From assembly GCA_001466705.2 (NCBI GenBank), contig LATX02000209.1:1-64000 (forward strand): DNA of 64,000 nucleotides, in the 5' to 3' direction. Source of the stretch: Moniliophthora roreri. Its lineage: Eukaryota > Basidiomycota > Agaricomycetes > Agaricales > Marasmiaceae. Shown here piece by piece: positions 1 through 11,322 of the stretch. The first letter of the stretch is position 1. Every line of letters starts with the position of its first letter. A program made the translations under genes and the position numbers. The notes beneath the pieces are model-generated. The model worked only from the letters and a program-made list of their open reading frames with translations, did not search any database and was not told the origin of the DNA.

Positions 1-161
1 TGGGGAATTGCGATGGAGTCAAAATCCATTCGGGCTTCCTTTTTATATGTTTCCCTTTTTCTGCAGCCACGTGATACTTCCTTCCATCATCTTCTGCACC
101 ATTCTTCTCCATTGTTCCGCTTATTTCCTTTTCTATAATGTTCCTCCAGGGTCGGAACCTA

Positions 162-565
162 AGGGGGGGATACTGTTACGCTTGTACGACTCGGCTCGGC
201 CATGACCCATACGAGACATGCTTACGCATCTCCTCCGTCATAACCTACACATTCCATTAATCTCCACCATTGTACATCTTACAACACGTTTTCTTGTAGC
301 AACATCTTGGTCATTGTCCTCATGGACTACATACGTTCTCCACATTGTATTCTCTTCCAGTAGATATAAACCACTGTATTCTACCGGTATACCCCAAGTG
401 GAAAATTAATGTTGTTCTACGCTCTTCACTTCCCTCCTCTACCTTGCCTCCCATCTCACTCATGTGGAGACCCTTCATCTCAGCCGAGCTCCGTAGTTCA
501 GTAGTGCTGTTGCCAATAGCTTCAGCGAACCCATCTCCTTTGTATGGCACTCTCCTAGCCCACAT
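162..565 (+). mobile_element. Ty3/gypsy-type polypurine tract and LTR fragment
   Basis: A polypurine run (AAGGGGGGGA at 161-170) is followed directly by TAC and then TGTTACG at 174. This is the usual order of a polypurine tract and the start of a 3' LTR in fungal gypsy elements. A TATA-like box (TATAAA near 367) lies inside the presumed LTR. No matching CGTAACA end is visible, so the right end near 565 is a guess and the LTR is probably truncated. This piece keeps CpG sites, unlike the sequence after it. No pol reading frame lies upstream within the window. Confidence 0.5.
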
Positions 566-904
566 TTAAAACATAGGGAATGATTCTATGGATGATCAGA
601 TGACATTCAGCTGGGTAGCTGGGGTGACCCTTTGTCAGAACGAATACACTACCTATTGGATCATGTGGCACCCTACCCAGAAGACCCCTTTGGAACAAAG
701 CCTGAATGGGGAAGGTTCATGGTTAGTCATGCAGGTAATAAATACCACATCGAAGACACTATGAACCTCCATGCCCATGATGGACAATGTCCTGACACTT
801 ACCTATCATTAAGCCTAGCTGAGGACCCTAACTTCTTAATCATCCACTAGTACTGTTAATATGTCGAACCTAGAAAAGACCCACTTTTATTCATTTTACA
901 CTAT
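566..904. other. No recognisable gene; short open stretch
   Basis: A 72-codon open frame at 632-850 on the plus strand is the only coding-like sequence. It has no family I recognise and is flanked by repeats, so it is most likely an eroded transposon remnant. Confidence 0.4.
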
Positions 905-2074
905 TTCTGAATCGGAACACTTTAATATGACACAAGATAACGGGTAATAAGGACTAGAGAGAGCCCAGTCTGCTAGTCATTGCCTTAGAGAAGCGGTGGT
1001 ACCTTAGAAAGTATGAAGAGCTATATGATACACTATACAGAGGTGTCTAAGCTGTACTTTCTAACCTATCTAAGTATCAGATCCAAAGTGGATCACTCCT
1101 GAAACCTGTAGGGAATCTAACTATGGCCCAATGAACACATTGGCTAGTTAACCAAGCTCTCAAAAGTGCTATCAATGGGATTTTAACTTCTACTTTACTT
1201 TTCTATGACATCTGCAAAGTGCAAGCTGCAGTCAAACAGTACAGAGGTACTTAGAGACATCAAAACAGAAAGACAACTTAGAACAGGAACGATCATAGAA
1301 CGATCCTCCTCCGAAGTCAATATATGGATCAGAGTCAAAGCAGGTGATCTCTTAATAAAGAATTCACTGGCAGCTAAACAATATGCGATGAGCAAATTAG
1401 GTACAAAGCCTGCTCAGAAAGACAGAAATCACTTCTGAAGGACATCCACTACCTACAGACAGATACAATGAGACATATGAAGAATATCTAATGTGCAAGA
1501 AATTCTAAATAAGACTGAGCGTGCATTGTCAAAGGAGATCGGAACAATAAAAGCGTGTTCTGACCTTGGAAAATTTGGCATCTAGGCTACTGCTGATGTG
1601 CAGATACTAGAAAAGAGAAATGCTGTCAAAAGATGGGACAGATACAGCCATCCGCTCGTAGATACCTGACTTAGAAAAGAGAAAATACAAATTATAGAGT
1701 CTAGAACACCTGGGGGCATAGATACCCATGCAGATATGGTCGGATACCCTAGTGGCCAGACTCTGTGACATCCGAATAATCCCTCTTTTAGTATCTCAGT
1801 CACTCATTTGTCATTTCCTGAATTATCAGACATTATTTATAATTTTCTGTAGATATATTCCTGGACCATATATAAGGACAGTTAGATATTTGTACATACT
1901 CAAGTAACTCTGCCCCCTCTGATTGTGAATACATGAAGAGTTTGTTTGGTGTATAAATTTGTGTGCCATTCCAGTTTTGCTTCCTCACTTCAGGCCCTGG
2001 AGATTGGTCCTGAGTGACTCTAGAGAGATAGAAATCTGATAACGAACTTGCATCATAAGAGATAAGAGTAACAT
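905..2074 (+). repeat. LTR-retroelement-like repeat, copy 1
   Basis: This block recurs at 2,076-3,467 and, without its first third, at 3,581-4,955. Near 1,868 it contains TATATAAG, a promoter-like box of an LTR. It ends abruptly at the N at 2,075, while the third copy continues through the same point into the part carrying the AATAAA signal. The copies have diverged by many transitions and small indels. No protein is readable in any frame. This fits a non-coding LTR/leader of an old retroelement. Confidence 0.6.
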
Positions 2075-2075
2075 N
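2075..2075. other. Single N, probable assembly join
   Basis: One unknown base stands where copy 1 of the repeat stops mid-unit and copy 2 starts again from its beginning. This suggests a scaffold gap closed to one base rather than a real ambiguous nucleotide. Confidence 0.7.
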
Positions 2076-3467
2076 TTGGAACACTTTAATATGACATGAG
2101 ATAATGGGTAATAAGGACTAGAGTGAGCCCAGTCTGCTAGTCATTGCCTTAGAGAAGCTATGGTACCTTGGAAAGTATGAAGAGCTATATGATATGCTAT
2201 ACAGAGGTGTCTAAGCTGTACTTTCTGACTTATCTATGTATCAGATCCAAAATGGATCACTCCCGAAACCTATAGAAAACCTAACTATGGCCCAATGAAT
2301 GCATTGGCTAGTTAACCAAGCTCTTGAAGTGCTTTTAATTTCTATTTTACCTTTCTATGACATCTGCAAAGTGCAACATGCAGTCAAACAGTACAGAGGT
2401 ACTTAGAGGAGACATCAAAACAGAAAGACGACTTAGAACAGGAACAATCACAGAACGATCCTCTTCCAAAAGTCAATATACAGATCAAAGTCAAAGCAGG
2501 CAATCTCTTAATAAAGAGTTCACTGGCAGATAAACAATAAGAAATAAACTAACTAGGTACAAAGTCATCTTGGAAAGAAGGAGATCACTTCTGAAAGGCA
2601 TCCACTACCTACAGACAGATACAATGAGACATAAGAAGAATATCTAATGCATAAGAAGTCCTAAATAAGACTGAGCATGCATTGTTAAAGGAGATAGGAA
2701 CAGTAACAGCATGTTCTGACCTTGGAAACTTTAGCATTTAGGCCTCTGCTGATGTGCAGATACTAGAAAGGAAAATGCTGTAAAGAAACGGGACAGATAC
2801 AGCCATCTGCTCATAGATATCTGACTTAGAAAAGAGAAAATACAAATTATAGAGTCCAGAACACCTGGAAACATAGATACCCACACAGATATGGTCAGAT
2901 ACCCTAGTGGCCAGACTCTGTGACATCCAAATATTCCCTCTTTTAGTATCTCAGTCACTCATTTATCATTTCCTGAATTATTGGACATTATTTATAATTT
3001 TCTGTAGATATATTCCATGGACCATATATAAGGACAGCTAGATATTCGTACATACTCAAGTAACTCTGCCCCCTCTGAGTGTGAATACATGACAAGTTTG
3101 TTTGGTGTATGGAGATTGGTCCTGAGTGACTCCAGAGAGATAGACATCTGATAATGAACTTGTGTCATACTTTACTAAGAGAAACTTTACACTAAGAAGG
3201 AGCCTTGGGCACTTAGAGTGTGGCCTGTGTGTGTATCAGGTTGTAACACACTTAGAGTCTTAGCAAGAGGTGTGCCTGCACTGAACTCTTTGTAGGAATT
3301 GGTCTAGGACCTTCTCCAATACACTGTGTGCTGTAGTTATCTTGAAGAAGTCTTGAACTCTGTAGGGTCAGACTATATTGGCTATCAAGTCTTTGTATGG
3401 GACTGTAGCTCTTGTGTTTGTGCTTTGTGCACTGTGTTCTTTGTGTTTTGTGTGTGTGTTTGCCCAA
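2076..3467 (+). repeat. LTR-retroelement-like repeat, copy 2
   Basis: Second copy of the 905-2,074 unit, offset about 1,164 bp. It has an internal deletion near 3,110 that removes the stretch following the GTGTATAAATT motif of the other copies. It continues into the downstream LTR-like part (3,180-3,467), which is very rich in TGTGTTTGTG. It is cut at the N at 3,468. Positions 3,258-3,463 are nearly identical to 6,857-7,062. Confidence 0.6.
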
Positions 3468-3468
3468 N
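3468..3468. other. Single N, probable assembly join
   Basis: The N interrupts the repeat a few bases before the AATAAACCC that follows in the other copies. The sequence after it (3,469-3,580) is unrelated to any other copy in the window. Confidence 0.7.
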
Positions 3469-3580
3469 TCCGAATGCTGTCCTTCACATCGCAGACTCAG
3501 AATTCTTTAATATCAATAACCTTGGAGCTCACAAATCAAGCTCAAACTTGAACTTAGTGCGATCATGAAGGGCATTGCGT

Positions 3581-4955
3581 AACAACAGAGGTACTTAGAG
3601 GAGACATCAAAACAGAAAGACAACTTAGAACAGGAACAATCATAGAATGATCCTCCTCCGAAGTCAATATACAGATCAGAGTCAAAGCAGGCGATCTCTT
3701 AATAAAGAATTCACCAGTGGCTAAACAATATGCAATAAGCGAACCAGGTACAAAGACCGCTCAGAAAGACAGAAATCACTTCTGAAGGACATCCACTACC
3801 TACAGACAGATACAATGAGACATGTGAAGAATATCTAACACGCAAGAAATCCTAAATAAGACTGCACGTGCATTGTCAAAGGAGATAGGAACAATAACAG
3901 CGTGTTCTGACCTTGGAAACTTTGGCATCTAGGCCTCTGCCGATGTGCGGATACTAGAAAAAGGAAATGCTGTCAAAAGACAGGACGGATACAGCCATCT
4001 GCTTATAGATACCTGACTTAGAAAAGAGAAAATACCAATTATAGAATCTAGAACACCTGGAAATGTAGATACCCACACAGATATGGTCAGATACCCTAGT
4101 GGCCAGACTTCATGACATCTGAATAATCTCTCTTTTAGTATCTCAGTCACTCATTTGTCATTTCCTGAATTATTGGACATTATTTATAATTTTCTGTAGA
4201 TATATTCCTTGGACCATATATAAGGACAGCTAGATATTTGTACATGCTCAAGTAACTCTGCCCCCTCTGATTGTGAATACATGAAGAGTTTGTTTGGTGT
4301 ATAAATTTGTGTGCCATTCCAGTTTTGCTTCCTCACTACAGGCCCTGGAGATTGGTCCTGAGTGACTCCAGAGAGATAGAAATCTGATAACGAACTTGCA
4401 TCATAAGAGATAAGAGTAACATCTTGAGTGTGTTATAGCACTTTTCTAAGAGAGACTTTACACCAAGAAGGAGCCTTGGGCACTTGGAGTGTGGCCTGTG
4501 TGTGTATCAGGTTGTGACACACTCAGAGTCTTAGCAAGGGGTGTGCCTGTGCTGAGCTCTTTGTAGAAATTGGTCTAGGACCTTTTCCAGTACACTTTGT
4601 GCTGTAGTTATCTTGAAGAAGTCTTGAACTCCATAGGGTCAGACTATATCGGCTATTGAGTCTTTGTATGGGACTGTAGCTCTTGTGTTTGTGCTTTGTG
4701 CACCATGTTCTTTGTGTTTTGTGTGTGTGTTTGCCCAATAAACCCATTTTAAATCCACCTATACTCCTCTGGAGGTGAACACTTTGAAGTAGAACACTTC
4801 AATAAGAGAGAATCAACCTAGCTAAGAGTTTTGTTGGCATTCTAAGTGCAGTAACTCTGATCATGTCGATCCACACTTGCACAACAACTGAGTTAGACTT
4901 TTGGAGGTTATCTTTTTGGGTAGTTTTCCACTAGTCCTCACTTAGACAAATTACC
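3581..4955 (+). repeat. LTR-retroelement-like repeat, copy 3
   Basis: This is the longest uninterrupted version of the 3' part of the repeat. It holds a TATATAAG box near 4,215, a GT-rich tract, and AATAAA near 4,737 followed by about 200 bp shared with 7,066-7,280. The order promoter box, then polyadenylation signal, is that of an LTR. The ends of the LTR cannot be fixed, because no clear TG...CA pair with a target duplication is visible. Confidence 0.6.
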
Positions 4956-6110
4956 GTGTCATCCAGATCACTGTTCACATCACCCTATGCTACCCATGCT
5001 GTATACTTCTGCTGACCTACATTCCACACATCCTAACTCTTACCACTCCCAATACAATTATTATACACCATCAAAGGCTTATAATCAGTACTCACATGTC
5101 ATGCAATGGTTCACATTACAGCTGTATGGCTAACTTCAGATATCACCACAAGTACAATCAGATTGGAGACTAGATAATCCTCCTCACACCTCGTTTCCTC
5201 CACATCTTCAAGGCAGATCAGCCTGGCGATGTTCATATGACAGAAGATAACCACTGAGTTGTCATGGAGACTTTGACATTCCAGAAATGACTGCTTCAGA
5301 GGTCTCTCTTCAGACACAAGCATGCCTATCATGTAATGATCTTCACCCTCAACTCGGCTTGCTGAAGGAGAGAGCCTGGTTCATCCACCTACACCACAAA
5401 TGGAGCTTTCTGGTCTCAACTCTATTTATAATCTGCTACAGTCACAACCTCTCACCTTCCAAGGCATTAATTACACACAAAAGTATCAAGATCCACTTCC
5501 TCCTTCCTACCAACCTTCTCCATCTGCAATACCGGAAATATTGCACCCCTTCATACAAGCCAAGACCTGTGAAGAATACTACATCCTCATCTTCATGCAT
5601 TCCATAAAAGCCAAACCTTTCATACCTTATCTTGAAGAAGAGTTTGATGGTGAAAGGACATCACACCTAGTACCTGTTTCTTGTCAGATGGAGGAAACGC
5701 TGCATATCAGCCAGTGGTTACCAGAGGGGTGTGAATTCCATCTTACTTGTGATTCCACAATCTCCTTGACCTGCCAGACCTACGAGTTCGTTAACCTAGG
5801 AAAATGGCAGGTGGATATCTTCTTGAATGGATATATGATGTACTATGGGTTGCGAAGTAACAACATGCCACCATGACGAGGTTGGGGGATTTTACAATTG
5901 ATATCAGTTCTTGAGTCAGAGGTCATGAGGCAGAAGAAGACGAGGTACATGCTTTCTCATCCTGATGCCAAGTCTACCTGATACTAACCCAGCTTTTGCG
6001 CTAAGGTAGTATAGAAGACTGAAACAAATGCAGACTGACTATAATGGATACTCTATTCTTCCAAAGGTGAAAAACTGCCAGATAGGGTTTGTGAGCACAC
6101 CAATGTTTCT
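4956..6110 (+). other. Eroded transposon-associated sequence with a 158-codon open frame
   Basis: An open frame at 5,400-5,876 (plus strand) could encode 158 residues. I do not recognise it. It contains many acidic and aromatic residues, and upstream sequence in other frames reads as a proline/tyrosine/asparagine-rich tract broken by stops. The low CpG content and repeat surroundings suggest a relic of a mobile-element protein rather than a host gene. Confidence 0.3.
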
Positions 6111-6855
6111 CTTGATGCAGTAATACTTACACTGATGATCTATCACACATTGACAGATACACATGGATTACCTAGTTATCATTTTCACTTATACACTTTA
6201 TAGCTTTCATATGATTTACCATTTATATCTATTCCTTTGTATTAGCTTTGTATATAAGCCAGCTGTACTTAGCAGTAGTACCTCACCCATTTGTCCTCAG
6301 GTCTACCCAGACCAATAAGGTAACAAATGTTCCTATTCAGTATCCTTGGCTTCACTACCTCTATCCTCATAAAATCTAACAATCAATGCTTCAGGTCCAG
6401 AATCTGTGTCAAAAGGTTGTCTTGTGGAGTATTGGGACTCTCCCCAAAGTTGCAGCTATCCAACCAAAGCAAGTCAATGACATATCACCACCAAGAGCTC
6501 AAAATGCCTCAGAACATGATCAGGCACATGTGAAGCCAGCAAGACCACCATGCTCCATTTTAAGAGGGACCAGAAAGGGTAACTTTTTCCAGTGAGAAGA
6601 ACTCCCTGGCCATTGCTCTCAGTATCATGCCATTCAACAGTATAACTCGAGACCAACTGGTTGCTGCTGGGTGGTCGCCCAGTCAAAATGGTATTCGAAA
6701 GCAATGTTGAGAGTGGTTTTCTGTACATGGCGAATGCAGAAGATGGTCCAAGTCTAAAAGTATTATGTATGTGGGCAAGAGTCGTCGAAGCAGAGGCGAA
6801 GTTAGCGGCTACTTCGTATGCTGGGTGAGTGTGTTTATATTACATCTCAACAAAA
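6111..6855 (+). repeat. 745-bp direct repeat, left copy
   Basis: Matches 7,942-8,686 with a constant offset of 1,831 bp. The first 130 bp or so differ by scattered substitutions and the remainder appears identical, including short open frames of 68, 69 and 84 codons in both copies. It stops at the N at 6,856, where the right copy continues into unique DNA. Confidence 0.8.
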
Positions 6856-6856
6856 N
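6856..6856. other. Single N, probable assembly join
   Basis: The N lies where the 745-bp repeat would continue (as it does at 8,687) but the sequence instead jumps into an LTR-like repeat at 6,857. Confidence 0.75.
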
Positions 6857-7280
6857 TCTTAGCAAGAGGTGTGCCTGCACTGAACTCTTTGTAGGAATTG
6901 GTCTAGGACCTTCTCCAATACACTGTGTGCTGTAGTTATCTTGAAGAAGTCTTGAACTCTGTAGGGTCAGACTATATTGGCTATCAAGTCTTTGTATGGG
7001 ACTGTAGCTCTTGTGTTTGTGCTTTGTGCACTGTGTTCTTTGTGTTTTGTGTGTGTGTTTGCCAAAATAAACCCATTTTAAACCCATCTATACTTCCTTG
7101 GAGGTGAACACTTCAAAGTAGTGCACTTCAAATAAGAGAGAATCAACCTAGCTAAGAGTTTTGTTGGCATTCTAAGTGTGGCAACTCTGATCACGTTGAT
7201 CCACACTTGCACAACAAACTGAGTTAGACTTTTGGAGGTTATCTTTTGGGTAGTTTTCCACTAGTCTTATCTTGGACTAA
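6857..7280 (+). repeat. LTR-retroelement-like repeat, copy 4 (3' part)
   Basis: Begins in the middle of the unit seen at 3,258 and carries on past the AATAAA signal, like copy 3. It ends near 7,280, immediately before the open frame of the tyrosine-recombinase-like fragment. The first 206 bp are essentially identical to copy 2. Confidence 0.65.
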
Positions 7281-7901
7281 TTACCAGACAACAATGAAGA
7301 AGATGCCACAGTCGAGATACCCACAAAGGCCCCACCCCAACACAAACCTGCCCACAGTGGCTCTAAAACCAAATACACTGACCCTATCATAGAGAAGGAC
7401 CTCCTTGACCTTCAGCAATCCTGTGGAATCTCCTGTAATGTTGCCAAGAAAGTCATAGCCATCAAAGGAAAATTTATTCATTGGTTCAACATGGGGGGAG
7501 GGCCTTACATGGGATCACTAGCCAACATTAATGAAGACACCATCATCAGCTTTATAGAAGAACACTACTTAGAAAGAGTTGCAGGAGACACAGCATCAAC
7601 CCACATTGGAAACCTACAAAAGTATTTCGTTCACAAGGGCTGGAATTGGCCAGGAGGTGACAGGACCAGGATGGTGCTCAAAGCCATAAAATGCAATGCC
7701 CTACCCTCCTTGGGGAGGGGTCAAAGGCCTCCAGTCACCATCAACATGTTGCAGGACCTTACTAACTATCTTGACCTTGTGCCATTGAATCCTTCTGGGG
7801 TAGAGCTGCCAATGGTTCAGCTTGCTAACTGGCTAAGTGGCTCCAACTGGCTCCCAGCTTCAAGCAACTTAGCTGCTCCTGACACCAGATGCATTGACTA
7901 G
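7281..7901 (+). pseudogene. Tyrosine-recombinase-like (fungal DNA breaking-rejoining enzyme) N-terminal fragment
   Basis: A 206-codon open frame runs from a stop just before 7,281 to TAG at 7,899-7,901; its first methionine is at 7,491. Residues around HIGNLQKYF and GQRPPVTINMLQDL resemble the N-terminal core-binding region and the linker before the catalytic domain of the integrase-like recombinases common in agaricomycete genomes (established pattern: R-P-P-I/V-T, then a leucine-rich helix ending in LDL). The catalytic domain with the R...HxxR...Y residues is absent, so this piece cannot be active. It is probably a remnant of a Crypton- or DIRS-like element. The family call rests on motif memory only. 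Confidence 0.5.
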
Positions 7902-7909
7902 GGCAGTAG

Positions 7910-8156
7910 TGTTGGAAATCATAGATATACATTGGAGCAAACTTGATGCAGTAATACCTACATTGATAATCTATCACACATTGACAGATACACATGGATT
8001 ACCTAGTTACCATTCTTACTTATACACTTTATAAGTTTCATATGATTTACCATTTATATCTATTCCTTTGTACTAGCTTTGTATATAAGCCAGCTGTACT
8101 TAGCAGTAGTACCTCACCCATTTGTCCTCAGGTCTACCCAGACCAATAAGGTAACA
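7910..8156 (+). repeat. Possible solo LTR
   Basis: Starts with TGTTGGAA, the usual beginning of copia-type LTRs, contains TATATAAG near 8,080, and could end in TAACA at 8,156. No target-site duplication is visible. The left copy of the 745-bp repeat lacks the first 32 bp. Confidence 0.3.
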
Positions 8157-8686
8157 AATGTTCCTATTCAGTATCCTTGGCTTCACTACCTCTATCCTCA
8201 TAAAATCTAACAATCAATGCTTCAGGTCCAGAATCTGTGTCAAAAGGTTGTCTTGTGGAGTATTGGGACTCTCCCCAAAGTTGCAGCTATCCAACCAAAG
8301 CAAGTCAATGACATATCACCACCAAGAGCTCAAAATGCCTCAGAACATGATCAGGCACATGTGAAGCCAGCAAGACCACCATGCTCCATTTTAAGAGGGA
8401 CCAGAAAGGGTAACTTTTTCCAGTGAGAAGAACTCCCTGGCCATTGCTCTCAGTATCATGCCATTCAACAGTATAACTCGAGACCAACTGGTTGCTGCTG
8501 GGTGGTCGCCCAGTCAAAATGGTATTCGAAAGCAATGTTGAGAGTGGTTTTCTGTACATGGCGAATGCAGAAGATGGTCCAAGTCTAAAAGTATTATGTA
8601 TGTGGGCAAGAGTCGTCGAAGCAGAGGCGAAGTTAGCGGCTACTTCGTATGCTGGGTGAGTGTGTTTATATTACATCTCAACAAAA
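7942..8686 (+). repeat. 745-bp direct repeat, right copy
   Basis: Partner of 6,111-6,855. It continues without interruption into unique sequence at 8,687, so this is the copy with a natural right border. The short open frames within it (for example 8,158-8,364 and 8,217-8,426) are shared with the left copy and match no family I recognise. Confidence 0.8.
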
Positions 8687-9759
8687 GTAATCATAAACTA
8701 CATATGAGAACAGGTACTTACTCAAAGAAGCATCTTTGGATATGCTTGAGAAAGTGCCAGAAAGGTAGAATTCTTCAGCAATAGCCTGCTGTCATGTTAC
8801 AGCCCGCACAGTGCAAAACCCAAAGATTTTCAGAGGTAGTGAATGCAAGTAGTGCATTTGCAGGAAGTTTGCAAGCGAGAACTGTTGAATGTAGGAGATC
8901 AACTCTCTCCTCTGCTATTTGGTCCACCAGATGAGTTTACTTCACCCACATACACATATCTTGATGAAGGGGACTGACAACAGGTGCACTGTAGACAGAA
9001 GATGCCAAAGATTGGTAGCATGAAATAAATCATACATCATGGAATAGATAACATAAATAATGAAATGATGTTGGCACTATGGCTTTGGGCAGATGCCCAC
9101 CACAACCAATATTGCCTTTTGATGCATACAACTAACATAAAATCTGTTCACTGCTCTGATTTCTCCCTTCCACTACCTTCTATTTACTTCTCCCTCATTC
9201 CTTCTCTCTATTGTACACATCTGAAATATCCTACATTGTTAGTCCTTTGCTACAGTATCAAGTCCAAGTCCATTTGATTCAGAGTGCTACTTGTCCAATT
9301 TTCTGATGTGTCCCATCACTATAGCTGATTTCCTGAGAGTCCATCTGACTTCCCTCTTTATCTTTATGCCTCTGTATGGGATCTATGGGTCCTAAGCTGC
9401 TTTCATAATCTCACATACTCAGGAATGTTTTGAACTGAACTCTTGACATTGAGTTGGTGAAGCTTTGAACATGATTTGAGTGGCTTACAGGTGCAGCTTC
9501 CATCTGAGCACTGATGAGTGCAAACAAATGCCTGTTACACCTGCATAGATTTTTGCAAATAAAACTGGCCCAACAGCACTGCCAAAACCAAATGTTGCAA
9601 TGAAAACTAAACTCCATGCACTCTCTGTCTTGAAAACATGTATAATCATTTTTTCTAAGTACTGTTCAAATCTGGTTGTGGATCAGTCAAAGTTAGAAGC
9701 AGATATTATTCACTTGTTATTCACACTCTCACAGTAGTAGTAACAGATACCAAGATAGT
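8687..9759. other. No gene; CpG-free stretch
   Basis: I see no coding gene here. From about 8,878 to 9,841 there is no CG dinucleotide at all, while TG and CA are abundant. This is the strongest local sign of long-term cytosine methylation and deamination in the window. Confidence 0.6.
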
Positions 9760-11322
9760 CTATGCAGCCTTTTCCTTGCCTGGGTTCTTTGCTCCCTCTG
9801 CTGGCACCCTAACCTCAATATCAACTGTCTGTATATGTGATCGGGTATTTGAGTTCCTAGATCCTGGACCTGCACTCTCAGCAAAATGAACACTTGACAT
9901 GGCTTGGTTTGTGCTTGTATGTTCAACAGTTTTTCCACTGACTGCCCGTATAATGATCAATGTTGGGGCAATTCCCTATGAGTGGTGTTTCAGATTAGTT
10001 GACAACAGAAAAAAAAATTGAACATACAGCAACTTGATACAGGACAACTGAAAGTGAAAAAGGTAATAAGCCTGTTCCATCTGGATCAGCCAATGAATTG
10101 TAAATGACATCAGCAATAAGGAAGATGGGGTAGAGGATTCCACTGTCAAGTCTAACAAGTTACAAGTGAGAACATGTCCTCTGAATGAAAGGAGAGTTGA
10201 AAAACATACATGATGGCTACAATCATCTTATACCTAGTTTCAGTGGCAGGTCCTGTATGCTTCTGTGCTCTTTGGCTAACCCACCATATACGACCAGCTA
10301 CAGGAAGCAAGTTAACTTCTAGTTTTTCACAGATCAGATGGGACTGACCTGTGAGCAATGTCAAAATTATATTCACTCCCATTTCTGCAGGCCAAAATGC
10401 AGTGTTTATAGCATTGCCCTGGAAGTATAGTTCCACTTTTGCTGGATCAGCAGTGTTGCTGATACCAACAACCCGGAAGGCACAGGCAACAATTTCACAG
10501 ACTGGTACCAGTGCCAGAATGAGCTGGATGATGCAACCAAATTGAGGAAAGACTTGCCAGCTAGTGAAGCCATAAGGAAGATCATTGGAAATGCAATCTG
10601 TTTGGATGAGTTCCACAGCACATAACAACGGTGGAGCTGAATAGATTCAGAGGTGCTTGAGAATCCATGAGATAGAGTTACTATAAGGGACATACCAGCA
10701 TTAAGTCTGCCACAGTCCTATCTCAAATGGATTAGCCAGTAATTCAAATGCACAAACAAAATGGACCTACACCAAAAATAATGGCAGGAACTCTTCAAAA
10801 CCACTAAATCAGACAAGAGTTCAGTCAGTGGCAAGCATGTGCAAGTGACCCCATACGCACGCTAGAGTTGTCTTCACATTGTCATGCTCCAAATATGCCA
10901 AAAATGCAGCCCAATCCTGATTTTTGGTGAATGTAAACTCCCGGGTTGCTTGTTTGGCATAAATGAAGGTTGCCACAACATTATATGCACTTGTCAGAGT
11001 AAAGAGTACTGTGGTGAAGAACATGTAGAGTACTCGGTTCGGGTGTTTCCCTCGGTGGATAAGGATACGGAGTGAAATGGCAAATATAACTGTGTATATG
11101 CCTGGAGCAAGTTGTGTGTCAGATGCTCATAGTGACTGTGCCAAAAGGTTTGAGCTTACCATAAATATACAGCATAACCTGGAGAAATGAAGGAATGCTG
11201 AGAAAAACAGAAACCAACAAGAATAGAACACATACAGTGAGATTTGCCATTGGCCGCACTAGGATAGTGGTGATTGAATCAAAAGGTGCAACACCTTCTC
11301 CCATTACAGAGGAGTCAGACAT
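9760..11322 (-). CDS. Multi-pass membrane protein, CpG-eroded paralogue (copy 1)
   Basis: Read on the minus strand from ATG at 11,322 (MSDSSV...) to a stop at 9,760. Blocks interrupted by short introns align throughout with the gene at 15,765-17,318: an N-terminal hydrophobic helix, a block with FTFTKNQDWA, a helix with QLILALVPVCEIVA, GRIWWVS, and a hydrophilic tail ending in KEKAA. The pattern fits a basidiomycete-specific membrane family of about seven helices and unknown function. This copy lies in the CpG-poor block, and several codons differ from copy 2 by CG to TG or CA. One splice junction (near 10,560) uses a GC-type donor or is broken, and I cannot reconcile the frame there. It may be decaying. 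Exon boundaries are not firm. Confidence 0.5.

Noticed and set aside
632..850. A gene for a 72-residue protein
   Set aside because: Isolated frame in repeats with no support; listed only as unrecognised sequence.
3252..3568. Cysteine-rich open frames in the GT-rich repeat
   Set aside because: The cysteines and valines come from TGTGTTTGTG repeats, and the frame crosses an N.
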